7,155 bases of DNA. Source: Actinomycetota bacterium (lineage in GTDB: Bacteria; Actinomycetota; Actinomycetes; S36-B12). The notes below the pieces were generated by a model that was not told where the DNA came from, searched no databases, and was given only the letters and a program-made list of their open reading frames with translations. Positions within the stretch are counted from its first letter, which is position 1. Every line of letters starts with the position of its first letter. Below are positions 1 through 6,724 of the stretch, piece after piece. The DNA lies in contig WLLZ01000090.1 in assembly GCA_009700485.1 (NCBI GenBank), forward strand, positions 1 to 7,155. The letters run 5' to 3'. The position numbers and the translations under genes are program-made.

Positions 1-1
1 C

Positions 2-253
2 AAACATGTCGGCAGGTCGGCGGCCCAGCGGCAGGCCGCAATCAAAGGCACCTTCCAGCCGCGCCCGAAGAAAATAGCCAAACTGGCGAAATTTGCTGGC
101 TACCGGATCATCGTGGTTGACGATGTCATCACCACAGGCGCTACAACTTTGGAGGCGGTTAAAACTTTAGTAAACGCAGACGTAGTAGTGGCCGGTATCG
201 CCGCCGTCGCCGGCACCCCATCACGTAGTTGGCAATCATCGACCCAGCGCTAA
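2..253 (+). CDS. comF: ComF-family phosphoribosyltransferase, C-terminal fragment (5' end outside window)
   Basis: This is the last 83 codons of a gene that enters from the left edge and ends at a TAA. The decisive motif is the PRPP-binding loop VVDDVITTGAT, preceded by a hydrophobic strand (YRIIVVDD) as in type I phosphoribosyltransferases. The upstream stretch GRSAAQRQAAIKGTFQ matches the ComF pattern of an Arg/Gln-rich segment ending in G-x-F. ComF proteins are cytoplasmic and linked to DNA uptake in competent bacteria; their role in Actinobacteria is poorly defined. In mycobacteria a comF-like gene lies downstream of lpqB on the same strand. Here it lies in the same neighbourhood but on the opposite strand, facing lpqB, with one base between the two stop codons. 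The N-terminal zinc-binding part expected of the family is outside the window. Family assignment is firm; the gene symbol is by family only. Confidence 0.85.
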   Translation, partial: KHVGRSAAQRQAAIKGTFQPRPKKIAKLAKFAGYRIIVVDDVITTGATTLEAVKTLVNADVVVAGIAAVAGTPSRSWQSSTQR

Positions 254-254
254 A

Positions 255-1967
255 TCAATTCGGATAGGCCGGTGAGGTACCGCTGGTGCGCTTGCGCCAG
301 TTAGAACCCACATACTCATAAATCCAGCCGTCCGCTGCACCAACCAGTGCCGGTAGGCCTGGTGCAGCCGCCACCATGACCGGCGCTTCGGGAGCACCGA
401 TGCCAATAATCGAACCCCTTGCCAAATTCAAATCAAACACCTGCAAAGACTCCGCGCCATCACTTCCGATCACAAGTAAGGAGTTAGCTCCCGCCCAACC
501 AACGCTGATGGCTTCGGTCAGCCGAGTCTCGACCCTGATTGGATCAGCAATTGCCATCGGGGCGCCCACGTTTGATCTCACGATCACACCTACGTAAAGC
601 GCCGTGCGCACTCCTTGCTGCACAATTAGTGCGCACCTAGTGCCATCGCGTGATGGAACTGCGGCGAGCAATGACGACTCCGCCGGCAGCCCTGCCACGT
701 CAACTTCAGCCCTTCGTCCAATGCGATCCACGCGGGTTAGGCCCGTCAGGGCATTAACGACCCAGATGTTCCCATCGGCGTCAAAGACCGGAGCCGCTAA
801 TGCTTCACCCCGGGTCAAGGCAAGTAACGGTGCATCCTCCGCAATCGCACCGCGCCACAACGTGCCGTCAGCATCAATCCCTGCGACCGCGGTCGACAAC
901 CGATCAATAGCAAACCTCAGGAAGGAAACCGCGCCACTGCCAGCATCTCCGGGCACTGCGCGATCAGTAGTGGTACCCAATCGCACCACCGAGCGGCTGC
1001 GCGCCACATACCCTGACGAGTTATCGGGTAAGGCGTCTGGATTGACCTTCGGCCAGGCGTCTACCGGCTGCGGGGAGCTAACGCCCGGCACCACAAGTTG
1101 CTGGCCGCCGGCGGTGATTTCAACCGAAGTCACATCTGAAAGCTGGCCTAGTGTCCAAACTAACTGCTGCGATAACGCTTCGCGCGTGCCATCATCGGCC
1201 AAAAGCACAGAGGACTTTAGGTCAACACGGGCCACGCCACCATCAATCGGTACCGATTCAATATTTAACCCCACCCCGTCGGGGAAGCCGGTGCGAACGG
1301 CAGGGGCCAACCAATCACTTGGCCCGTCAAGGAGATAGCGCACCAAAGTAGTGCCCTGACCCGGCCCAAGCACGGGTATCATGCGCGCATCGGGCACCAG
1401 AGCTGAGAAACTGGGATTGAAGAAGTAAACCGCAAATGATCGATAGGCACGATCGACGTCAGAGGCGGAGAGCAATAGGCCCTGCGGAAGCTGATCGATG
1501 CGCCACTGCGTGCCGTCGCGAACTAATTGGAAACTACCTCGAAGATCTTGGCCTGGGGAAGCCACCACATATCGGCCAATCTCATCGATCCTGCCGGTCT
1601 GGCTCGCGGTCAGTGTCACTGAACTACCACTGGAAGTAACAACCGCGGCACCGTCATAAACCGACACCTGCAAGCCAGGCAACCAACGGCTGTTCGCGGA
1701 ACCGGTCAAATATTCCCTCGCGACCGCATGGTCGCCATCAAATGAAGCCGATGCGTCCAAAAACCCTTGCACGATTTGGGTTGGGGTCATCCCATCGCGC
1801 GGGCTGCGCGCAATTACCCGAATGAACTGATCCTTGCGATCAAGATTGACTTGCGCACCTTGCTGGATCGGCCCGGTCGTTGGCACCTGTGCGGTAAGTG
1901 AGGCGGGTAGTGAGCCGCAGCCGGTAAGTAACATCGTTGCCGCGAGGAAAATCATAAAGTTACGCAC
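255..1967 (-). CDS. lpqB: Lipoprotein LpqB, MtrAB-associated (GerMN plus beta-propeller)
   Basis: A 570-residue exported lipoprotein. A short positive N-terminus and hydrophobic segment lead to the lipobox L-T-G-C with Cys17 as the lipidated residue, so the mature protein should sit on the outer face of the membrane. Residues about 45-160 form the LpqB N-terminal region (RVIARSPRDGMTPTQIVQGF). Residues about 190-296 are a GerMN (sporulation/germination-type) domain. Residues about 320-565 fit the LpqB beta-propeller-like domain, with repeats such as DADGTLW and DADGNIWVV. In mycobacteria LpqB binds the extracellular part of MtrB and modulates MtrA phosphorylation; the same role is inferred here from family and position. 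The start is GTG, chosen because its G is the last base of the mtrB stop codon (TAGTG overlap) and a GAGGTG ribosome site lies 5 bases upstream. ATG at codon 5 is a weaker alternative. Length is normal for the family. Confidence 0.95.
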   Translation of the reverse strand: MRNFMIFLAATMLLTGCGSLPASLTAQVPTTGPIQQGAQVNLDRKDQFIRVIARSPRDGMTPTQIVQGFLDASASFDGDHAVAREYLTGSANSRWLPGLQVSVYDGAAVVTSSGSSVTLTASQTGRIDEIGRYVVASPGQDLRGSFQLVRDGTQWRIDQLPQGLLLSASDVDRAYRSFAVYFFNPSFSALVPDARMIPVLGPGQGTTLVRYLLDGPSDWLAPAVRTGFPDGVGLNIESVPIDGGVARVDLKSSVLLADDGTREALSQQLVWTLGQLSDVTSVEITAGGQQLVVPGVSSPQPVDAWPKVNPDALPDNSSGYVARSRSVVRLGTTTDRAVPGDAGSGAVSFLRFAIDRLSTAVAGIDADGTLWRGAIAEDAPLLALTRGEALAAPVFDADGNIWVVNALTGLTRVDRIGRRAEVDVAGLPAESSLLAAVPSRDGTRCALIVQQGVRTALYVGVIVRSNVGAPMAIADPIRVETRLTEAISVGWAGANSLLVIGSDGAESLQVFDLNLARGSIIGIGAPEAPVMVAAAPGLPALVGAADGWIYEYVGSNWRKRTSGTSPAYPN

Positions 1968-3595
1968 TAGCGCACCTCGACATTCTCGATCGGGCTGCGA
2001 TTTGCTGGTGCTGAATCATCCGGGTAGAGATCAAGTGGCGAAGAGATGAAAGTACCACGCACGTTAAGCGGCAAAGTCAAGCGGAAGCAGGCACCGGCGC
2101 CCGGCTCACCCCAAGCCTCCAGCCAACCACCATGTAGGCGCGCATCTTCGAGCGCGATCGCCAAACCCAATCCAGAGCCGCCAGTAGTGCGGGCCCGCGC
2201 CGGATCCGCGCGCCAGAATCGATTAAATACCAGCGAGGCCTCCCCCGGTCGCAACCCAACTCCGTAGTCACGCACCGTGACGGCCGCCGCTTCGTCATTG
2301 CTGCCAATGGTGACGTCAACCCCGCGATCATTGCCATGTTCGATTGCGTTGCCAACGAGATTTCTTATCACTCGATCAATACGGCGCGAATCCGCATAGA
2401 GCAATCTGGGCTCACCTTCGGAGTGAAGGCGCAGTGGCACACCGCTTCGTTCGGCGAGTGGGGTCGAGCCATCAATCACCCTCGACACCAGCGCGTAAAG
2501 GTCGAGCGGATCGGCTTCGAGAACCGCGGCGCCAGCATCAAATCGCGAAATCTCAAGTAGGTCAACCAGCAATGACTCGAATCTGTCTAACTGGGCCTGC
2601 AACAACTCGGCCGCGCGCGCCGTCGGCCCGTCAAAGGATGCCCGCTCCTCGAACATCACATCTGCGGCCATCCGAATTGTGGTCAAAGGTGTCCGTAATT
2701 CATGGGAGACGTCAGAAACGAATCGGCGCTGCACCCGTGAAAGCCCCTCAAGCTGCTTGATCTGCTGAGCAATGCTCGCCGCCATGTCATTAAACGCCCC
2801 GGCCAGCCGCGCGAGGTCATCCTCGCCCCTAACTTTCATTCGCTCAGATAAATACCCCTCGGAGAAACGCAGTGCCGTACGGGCCGCAGCGCGAACGGGG
2901 ACGACCACCTGACGGGTGATGAGACCGGCAACCAATGCCAATAAGCCAACCAGCAATATCCCGGTGACTACGACCGAGCTGCGCACTAGATCCAGAGTCT
3001 GCTGCTCTTGAGTTAATGGGAACAAGTAGTACAACTCATAATCTCCAACACTGGGAACACTAAGTGGGCCACCAACCACTAACCCAGGGGTTGATCGACC
3101 GTCGAGTGACTTGATGTCGGTGTAAGTCCAAGACTGGCGCTTCGAATCGGTAACAGCGGTGCGGAGTGCGGGCGGCACGCTGGTAACCGAAACTAGATTG
3201 GTGCCGCGCTCTGGCGCATCAGGTGTTGGCCCTGACGACAGTAGCAACACATCGAATTGCCCCGGTGAACCTGCACGTGCAGCCAAAGTAGTTACCACAG
3301 AATCAACCAAGCGGGCAGGTGAAGGCGTCGTGGTACCGGTGTCAGCCGCATCCAACACGCGTTGCGCTTCGGATAATCCCGCAGCGGCCTCCCCCACCGA
3401 AACTCGATCCTTTGCCTCAAGTAAACCGCTCGTTACTCGAGAGAGTAAGGAAAACCCGAGTGCGGCCATCACCAAGATTGATAGCGCCAACGTAGTTGCG
3501 GTTACGCGCAGCAGTAGCGAGCTCCGCCAAATGCGCCTTACCCACCGCGGCCCGGCGAGCAGCAGGTCAATGCATCCGGTTAGGTACCTATTCAT
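1967..3595 (-). CDS. mtrB: Two-component sensor histidine kinase MtrB
   Basis: A 542-residue membrane sensor kinase. A first membrane segment lies at about residues 27-50, an extracytoplasmic sensor region at about 51-204 and a second membrane segment at about 205-228. A HAMP linker follows to about 281, then the HisKA dimerisation domain with phosphoacceptor His298 in SDVSHELRTPL. The ATPase domain shows all boxes: N box RNLVGNAIEHG (411-421), G1 DYGVGL (443-448), F box VFNRFWRADPAR (456-467) and G2 GGSGLGLAIA (472-481). The text around the F and G2 boxes and the following EDARLHGGWLEAWGEPGAG is nearly the mycobacterial MtrB sequence. MtrB phosphorylates or dephosphorylates MtrA and links envelope and osmotic state to cell division genes. 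The ATG is the only possible start after the in-frame mtrA stop codon 45 bases upstream. No clear Shine-Dalgarno precedes it, so translation may depend on coupling. The proline-rich C-terminal tail of mycobacterial MtrB is shorter here. Confidence 0.97.
   Translation of the reverse strand: MNRYLTGCIDLLLAGPRWVRRIWRSSLLLRVTATTLALSILVMAALGFSLLSRVTSGLLEAKDRVSVGEAAAGLSEAQRVLDAADTGTTTPSPARLVDSVVTTLAARAGSPGQFDVLLLSSGPTPDAPERGTNLVSVTSVPPALRTAVTDSKRQSWTYTDIKSLDGRSTPGLVVGGPLSVPSVGDYELYYLFPLTQEQQTLDLVRSSVVVTGILLVGLLALVAGLITRQVVVPVRAAARTALRFSEGYLSERMKVRGEDDLARLAGAFNDMAASIAQQIKQLEGLSRVQRRFVSDVSHELRTPLTTIRMAADVMFEERASFDGPTARAAELLQAQLDRFESLLVDLLEISRFDAGAAVLEADPLDLYALVSRVIDGSTPLAERSGVPLRLHSEGEPRLLYADSRRIDRVIRNLVGNAIEHGNDRGVDVTIGSNDEAAAVTVRDYGVGLRPGEASLVFNRFWRADPARARTTGGSGLGLAIALEDARLHGGWLEAWGEPGAGACFRLTLPLNVRGTFISSPLDLYPDDSAPANRSPIENVEVR
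1973..1978 (-). promoter_or_regulatory. Ribosome binding site of lpqB
   Basis: GAGGTG on the minus strand, 5 bases before the GTG start of lpqB and inside the last codons of mtrB. It decides the start codon and, with the one-base TAGTG overlap, points to translational coupling of mtrB and lpqB. Confidence 0.7.
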
Positions 3596-3621
3596 ATGGA
3601 TTGATTGATGGCGCGCATCGT

Positions 3622-3647
3622 GGCGATAACCGACAACCGGTTACGCC
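3622..3647 (-). promoter_or_regulatory. Intercistronic hairpin over the mtrA stop codon
   Basis: On the minus strand GGCG-TAACCG, a five-base loop GTTGT, then CGGTTA-T-CGCC form a 10-bp stem with a single bulged T. The TAA of mtrA lies in the left arm. There is no T-run after the stem, so it does not look like a factor-independent terminator. It could affect mRNA stability, processing, or entry of ribosomes to mtrB, whose own ribosome site is weak. The structure is read directly; the role is inference. Confidence 0.45.
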
Positions 3648-4348
3648 GAGCCGGCCTTGTAGCCGACGCCTCTAACCGTGACAACAATCGCCGGATCCTC
3701 TGGATCGTGCTCGATCTTCGCACGAAGGCGCTGCACGTGGACATTCACCAATCGGGTATCTGCCGCATGCCGATACCCCCATACTTCTTGCAGTAGCACC
3801 TCTCGCGTGAAAACTTTCCCGGGACGCCGCGCCAAGCAAACGAGGAGATCAAACTCAAGTGGCGTTAGCGAAAGTGCTTGACCATCGCGAGTGACTTGAT
3901 GCCCGCTGACGTCGATGGCTAGATCTCCGATAGTCAAAGTTAAGGGTGGCGCATCATCATTTCGGCGCATCCGAGCGCGGATCCGAGCAACCAACTCCTT
4001 TGGCTTAAATGGTTTTACGATGTAGTCGTCAGCACCTGACTCTAGACCCACAACAACATCAACGGTGTCGGTCTTCGCGGTGAGCATGACGATCGGCACT
4101 CCAGACTCAGCGCGGATTGATCGGCACACATCAATGCCATCGCGCCCCGGAAGCATCAGATCAAGTAGTACGACATCAGGCTTACAACTTCGAAAGACCT
4201 GAAGTGCCTGGGCGCCATCACCACAAAAGACTGGATCAAAGCCTTCACCCCGCAAGACGATGCCCAACATTTCGGAGAGGGCTTGGTCATCATCGACAAT
4301 GAGGACTCGGCCACGGGCCGACAAAGGCGCGCCTGGTTGGGTGCTCAT
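3641..4348 (-). CDS. mtrA: Two-component response regulator MtrA (OmpR/PhoB family)
   Basis: A 235-residue transcription factor. The receiver domain (about 13-128) has the acidic pocket VDDD (Asp19-21), phosphoacceptor Asp63 in LLDLMLPG, switch Thr90 in VMLTAKTDTVD and Lys112 in VKPFKPKEL. The winged-helix DNA-binding domain (about 137-233) has a recognition helix near DTRLVNVHVQRLRAKIE. The segments SGVPIVMLTAKTDTVDVV and TPLEFDLLV are almost identical to M. tuberculosis MtrA, so orthology is very firm. MtrA is the cytoplasmic partner of MtrB and controls cell-cycle, wall and osmotic genes in Actinobacteria. A longer reading frame starts at a TTG at 4378, but this would add ten unconserved residues inside the upstream gene. 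The ATG at 4348 gives a family-length protein and lies 4 bases after the CPBP stop codon. No good Shine-Dalgarno is seen; coupled translation with the CPBP gene is likely. Confidence 0.98.
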   Translation of the reverse strand: MSTQPGAPLSARGRVLIVDDDQALSEMLGIVLRGEGFDPVFCGDGAQALQVFRSCKPDVVLLDLMLPGRDGIDVCRSIRAESGVPIVMLTAKTDTVDVVVGLESGADDYIVKPFKPKELVARIRARMRRNDDAPPLTLTIGDLAIDVSGHQVTRDGQALSLTPLEFDLLVCLARRPGKVFTREVLLQEVWGYRHAADTRLVNVHVQRLRAKIEHDPEDPAIVVTVRGVGYKAGSA

Positions 4349-4352
4349 GACC

Positions 4353-5060
4353 CTATGGTGCCACCCCTGGCATGCCAAGGATGAGAAATACCGCAGCTGG
4401 CGCGTTAACCACCCCGTGGGCGACCATGGCTGCCCCCAATGAGCCGGTGCGCCACCGCACTATGCCAAGAATCAATCCGATGCTGAGCAATACCCCGATT
4501 CTGGCCGGTTCTAGGTGAAAAAGGGCAAATGCCACGGCCGTGATGACCACGGACACCACCGGACCAACACCATGTTTGCGCAAGGCCGCGAAGAAGAGAC
4601 CGCGAAAAGCCAGCTCTTCGACAATCGGGGCGCCCACCGCGACCATCAATCCAAAAGCAATTAGTAGCCAGACATTGCCCAAGCCCGCCAGTTCGGCCGC
4701 CACATCGCCGGCCGCCGAAGTGAACTCACCAAAAATCGCCGCCGAGGCCACCGCAACCACCAGCGCGGCGATAAGGGCTACGACCCCGCCAACTACCCCC
4801 GAGCCGGCATCGCGCCAGCTAAGAGTTAGGGACAAATCGATTCTTGGGCCATTACCTCTAACAGAAGTGACAAAAAGCGGCCACCCGGCCAAGGCAAGCC
4901 AAGGAGCCAGCCCACCGACCAGCACCTGAAGCGCAAGTGGGGCCGACAGCGCCCCTAGGAGTAATGCCGCAGCAACACCCAGCACAACGGCGCCAACCAA
5001 GGTGATGAGCACATCCCATAAACCCCACCGTGCTGGTTTCATTTGTGGGGTTTCGAGCAT
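4353..5060 (-). CDS. CPBP-family intramembrane metalloprotease (CAAX protease/bacteriocin-processing family)
   Basis: A 235-residue, very hydrophobic protein with about six or seven membrane segments. It carries the three CPBP (Rce1-like) motifs in order: EExxxR as Glu148-Glu149-L-A-F-Arg153, FxxxH as Phe178-Ala-Leu-Phe-His182, and HxxxN as His215-G-V-V-Asn219. These form the presumed intramembrane active site, so the enzyme looks intact. Bacterial members cut within or near the membrane; some process peptides or regulate membrane-bound factors, but the substrate here is unknown. Its stop codon lies 4 bases before the mtrA ATG, so the two are almost surely co-transcribed, while 66 bp separate it from sahH. 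The ATG at 5060 is used; an alternative ATG at codon 7 (5042) would also keep all motifs. Neither has a Shine-Dalgarno, and the first overlaps one arm of an inverted repeat. In mycobacteria this position holds tmk instead. Confidence 0.9.
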   Translation of the reverse strand: MLETPQMKPARWGLWDVLITLVGAVVLGVAAALLLGALSAPLALQVLVGGLAPWLALAGWPLFVTSVRGNGPRIDLSLTLSWRDAGSGVVGGVVALIAALVVAVASAAIFGEFTSAAGDVAAELAGLGNVWLLIAFGLMVAVGAPIVEELAFRGLFFAALRKHGVGPVVSVVITAVAFALFHLEPARIGVLLSIGLILGIVRWRTGSLGAAMVAHGVVNAPAAVFLILGMPGVAP

Positions 5061-5104
5061 GGGGCCACGTTACCGCGGTGCAGGTTTAAAAGACCGTGGC
5101 CCCA
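5060..5104. repeat. 10-bp perfect inverted repeat at the 5' end of the CPBP-mtrA-mtrB-lpqB unit
   Basis: TGGGGCCACG at 5060-5069 is exactly mirrored by CGTGGCCCCA at 5095-5104, with a 25-bp spacer. The spacer itself contains the small palindromes ACCGCGGT (5072-5079) and TTTAAA (5085-5090). Arm centres are 35 bp apart. The left arm touches the first base of the CPBP start codon. No T-run follows either arm on either strand, so a simple terminator for sahH is unlikely. It may be an operator or an RNA hairpin masking the start. Confidence 0.6.
5067..5072 (-). promoter_or_regulatory. Possible -10 element of a leaderless promoter for the CPBP-mtr unit
   Basis: The minus strand reads TAACGT, fitting the actinobacterial TANNNT -10 pattern, followed by six bases and then the ATG at 5060. 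A transcript starting at that A would be leaderless, which would explain the missing Shine-Dalgarno. No convincing -35 is present at 16-18 bp. The hexamer overlaps the inner end of the inverted-repeat arm. This rests on one hexamer and its position only. Confidence 0.3.
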
Positions 5105-5126
5105 AATTCGAAGTGCAGCAAGTTAA

Positions 5127-6584
5127 CTAGTAGCGGTAATTCTCCGGCTTGTAGGGGCCGAATACGTCAACACCGAGGTACTCCGCCTGCTTCTTATTCA
5201 ATTCGGTTAGGCGCACACCCAGAGCATCAATGTGGAGGCGTGCGACTTTCTCATCGAGTGCCTTAGGCAGTGTGTACACGCCAAGTGGGTACTCGTCGAG
5301 CTTGGTGAATAGCTCGATCTGGGCCAACACCTGGTTCGTGAATGAGGTACTCATCACGAAGGACGGGTGACCGGTGGCGTTGCCAAGGTTCAACAGGCGC
5401 CCCTCGGAGAGCATGATGATTGATTTGCCGTTAGCGAAAGTCCACTCATCAACCTGTGGCTTGATGGTTTTGCGCACGACACCGGGTGTTTCAGCAAGGC
5501 CGGCGATATCAATCTCATTGTCGAAGTGGCCGATATTGCCCACGATGGCCTGATGCTTCATCCTGCCCATTTGCTCGGCGGTGATGACGTCGTAGCAGCC
5601 CGTGGCGGTGATGAAAATATCAGCGATATCAAGGACATCTTCAAGCTTGGCCACTTGGTAGCCGTCCATGGCCGCCTGCAGCGCGCAGATCGGGTCGATC
5701 TCGGTGATGATCACGCGGGCGCCTTGACCGCGTAGTGAGTCGGCCGAGCCCTTGCCCACATCGCCGAAGCCGCAAACTACAGCGACCTTGCCACCGATCA
5801 TGGTGTCGGTGGCGCGGTTGATGCCATCGATAAGTGAGTGACGGCAACCGTACTTGTTGTCGAACTTGCTCTTGGTTACCGAATCATTGACGTTGATGGC
5901 TGGGAAGATGAGTTCACCCGCACGCATCATTTCGTAGAGGCGATGCACACCGGTAGTGGTCTCTTCGGTCACGCCCTTGATACCGGCTGCAATAATCGTC
6001 CAGCGGGTCGCATCTTCGGTTAGTGAGCGGCGCAGAGTTTCAAGAACAACGCCGTACTCCTCCGACGTGGTCTCATCGGGGGTCGGTACGAGACCGGCAG
6101 CCTCGAACTCCTTACCTTTGTGCACGAGCATCGTGGCGTCGCCACCATCGTCAAGAATCATGTTCGGGCCCTTGCCATCTGGCCACATCAAGATCTGCTC
6201 GGTGCACCACCAGTACTCGGGCAGGGATTCGCCTTTCCAGGCGAATACCGGCACGCCCTTAGGGTCAGCCACCGTGCCCTCACGACCAACCACCACTGCA
6301 GCGGCGGCGTGATCTTGGGTCGAGAAGATATTGCATGAGGCCCAGCGCACATCGGCCCCAAGGTCAACCAAGGTCTCTATCAGGACAGCAGTCTGGATCG
6401 TCATATGCAATGACCCGGTGATGCGAGCACCCTTAAGTGGCTTGCTTGCGCCAAATTCGTCGCGCATCGCCATCAGACCTGGCATTTCGTGCTGGGCTAG
6501 GCGGATTTCATCGCGACCGAAGTCAGCCAAGGACAAATCGGCAACCTTGTAGTCAGGCGTGCCGTCAGATTTCACAACAGACAT
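5127..6584 (-). CDS. sahH: S-adenosylhomocysteine hydrolase (adenosylhomocysteinase)
   Basis: A 485-residue cytoplasmic, NAD-dependent enzyme that reversibly splits S-adenosylhomocysteine to adenosine and homocysteine, keeping the methyl cycle running. Visible landmarks are GSLHMT with His60, the signature CNIFSTQDHAAAA (84-96), MILDDGGD (142-149), VTEETTTGVHRLY (205-217), the catalytic stretch TKSKFDN with Lys238, Asp242 and Asn243, the NAD-binding loop GFGDVGKG (272-279) and GNIGHFDNE with His353. The roughly 40-residue insert after the DDGGD motif is the long form seen in M. tuberculosis, and total length matches that form. The C-terminus FGPYKPENYRY supplies Lys479 and Tyr483 to the neighbour subunit's NAD; the usual His between Pro and Tyr is Asn482. 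The start is secure: GAGGAG lies 7 bases upstream and an in-frame TAA immediately precedes the ATG. The next gene downstream is 66 bp away, so sahH may be transcribed apart from the mtr genes. Confidence 0.98.
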   Translation of the reverse strand: MSVVKSDGTPDYKVADLSLADFGRDEIRLAQHEMPGLMAMRDEFGASKPLKGARITGSLHMTIQTAVLIETLVDLGADVRWASCNIFSTQDHAAAAVVVGREGTVADPKGVPVFAWKGESLPEYWWCTEQILMWPDGKGPNMILDDGGDATMLVHKGKEFEAAGLVPTPDETTSEEYGVVLETLRRSLTEDATRWTIIAAGIKGVTEETTTGVHRLYEMMRAGELIFPAINVNDSVTKSKFDNKYGCRHSLIDGINRATDTMIGGKVAVVCGFGDVGKGSADSLRGQGARVIITEIDPICALQAAMDGYQVAKLEDVLDIADIFITATGCYDVITAEQMGRMKHQAIVGNIGHFDNEIDIAGLAETPGVVRKTIKPQVDEWTFANGKSIIMLSEGRLLNLGNATGHPSFVMSTSFTNQVLAQIELFTKLDEYPLGVYTLPKALDEKVARLHIDALGVRLTELNKKQAEYLGVDVFGPYKPENYRY

Positions 6585-6682
6585 TTAAGTACTCCTCGTA
6601 GGCGTAAATGGTGCGAACGGCACGAGGCTTCGTTGGTTCGCCGGCAAGGAAGGCCGCGATGGGAACCAGGGCTCCGGACCAT
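6572..6682 (-). CDS. Possible 36-codon leader ORF overlapping the start of sahH
   Basis: An ATG at 6682 is preceded by GGAGGT with a 4-base spacer, the best ribosome site in the window. The frame stays open for 36 codons and ends at a TGA inside sahH codons 4-5, so it overlaps sahH in a different frame. The predicted peptide starts MVRSPGSHRGLPCRR and is rich in Arg (seven) with three separate Cys (13, 21, 34). It matches no family I know. Translation through it would pass over the sahH ribosome site and could couple or tune sahH expression. It may also be chance; nothing beyond the ribosome site and the overlap supports it. No known SAM or SAH riboswitch consensus was recognised in the same leader. 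Confidence 0.3.
   Translation of the reverse strand: MVRSPGSHRGLPCRRTNEASCRSHHLRLRGVLKCLL
6592..6597 (-). promoter_or_regulatory. Ribosome binding site of sahH
   Basis: GAGGAG on the minus strand, 7 bases before the sahH ATG. This is a strong site and, with the in-frame TAA next to the ATG, fixes the start. Confidence 0.85.
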
Positions 6683-6686
6683 GACG

Positions 6687-6692
6687 ACCTCC
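6687..6692 (-). promoter_or_regulatory. Shine-Dalgarno-like GGAGGT before the possible leader ORF
   Basis: GGAGGT on the minus strand, 4 bases before an ATG at 6682 in the sahH leader. It is too far (over 100 bases) from the sahH start to serve sahH directly, so it implies either a short upstream ORF or a chance match. Confidence 0.4.
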
Positions 6693-6724
6693 GTATTGTG
6701 CCACATCATCAAGATAAGGCAAAT

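Noticed and set aside
604..1338. 244-codon open frame on the plus strand
   Set aside because: It lies wholly antisense to lpqB, has a low-complexity Ser/Thr/Pro/Arg composition and no family motif; it is a shadow of the real gene.
3596..3643. Readthrough fusion of mtrA and mtrB, which are in the same frame
   Set aside because: The frame match is a one-in-three chance event; the TAA stop is normal and both proteins have family-typical ends.
4349..4378. Longer mtrA starting at TTG 4378 (245 residues)
   Set aside because: It adds ten residues with no match to known MtrA N-termini, uses a rare start and runs back into the CPBP gene; the ATG at 4348 gives the expected length.
4540..4929. 129-codon plus-strand open frame rich in Thr, Ala, Pro and Lys
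   Set aside because: It is antisense to the CPBP gene, whose hydrophobic codons generate this composition; no ribosome site or motif was seen.
5061..5126. Rho-independent terminator after sahH
   Set aside because: The inverted repeat there has a long 25-base spacer and no T-run on either strand.
6695..6722. sahH promoter with TTGCCT and CACAAT spaced by 16 bp on the minus strand
   Set aside because: Both hexamers are poor matches, and the implied start would fall within the GGAGGT of the leader ORF. It is too weak to annotate.
6585..6724. SAM or SAH riboswitch upstream of sahH
   Set aside because: I could not find the conserved core of any SAM or SAH riboswitch class in this leader; only short 4-5 bp stems are present. 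A covariance-model search of 6585-6724 would settle it.
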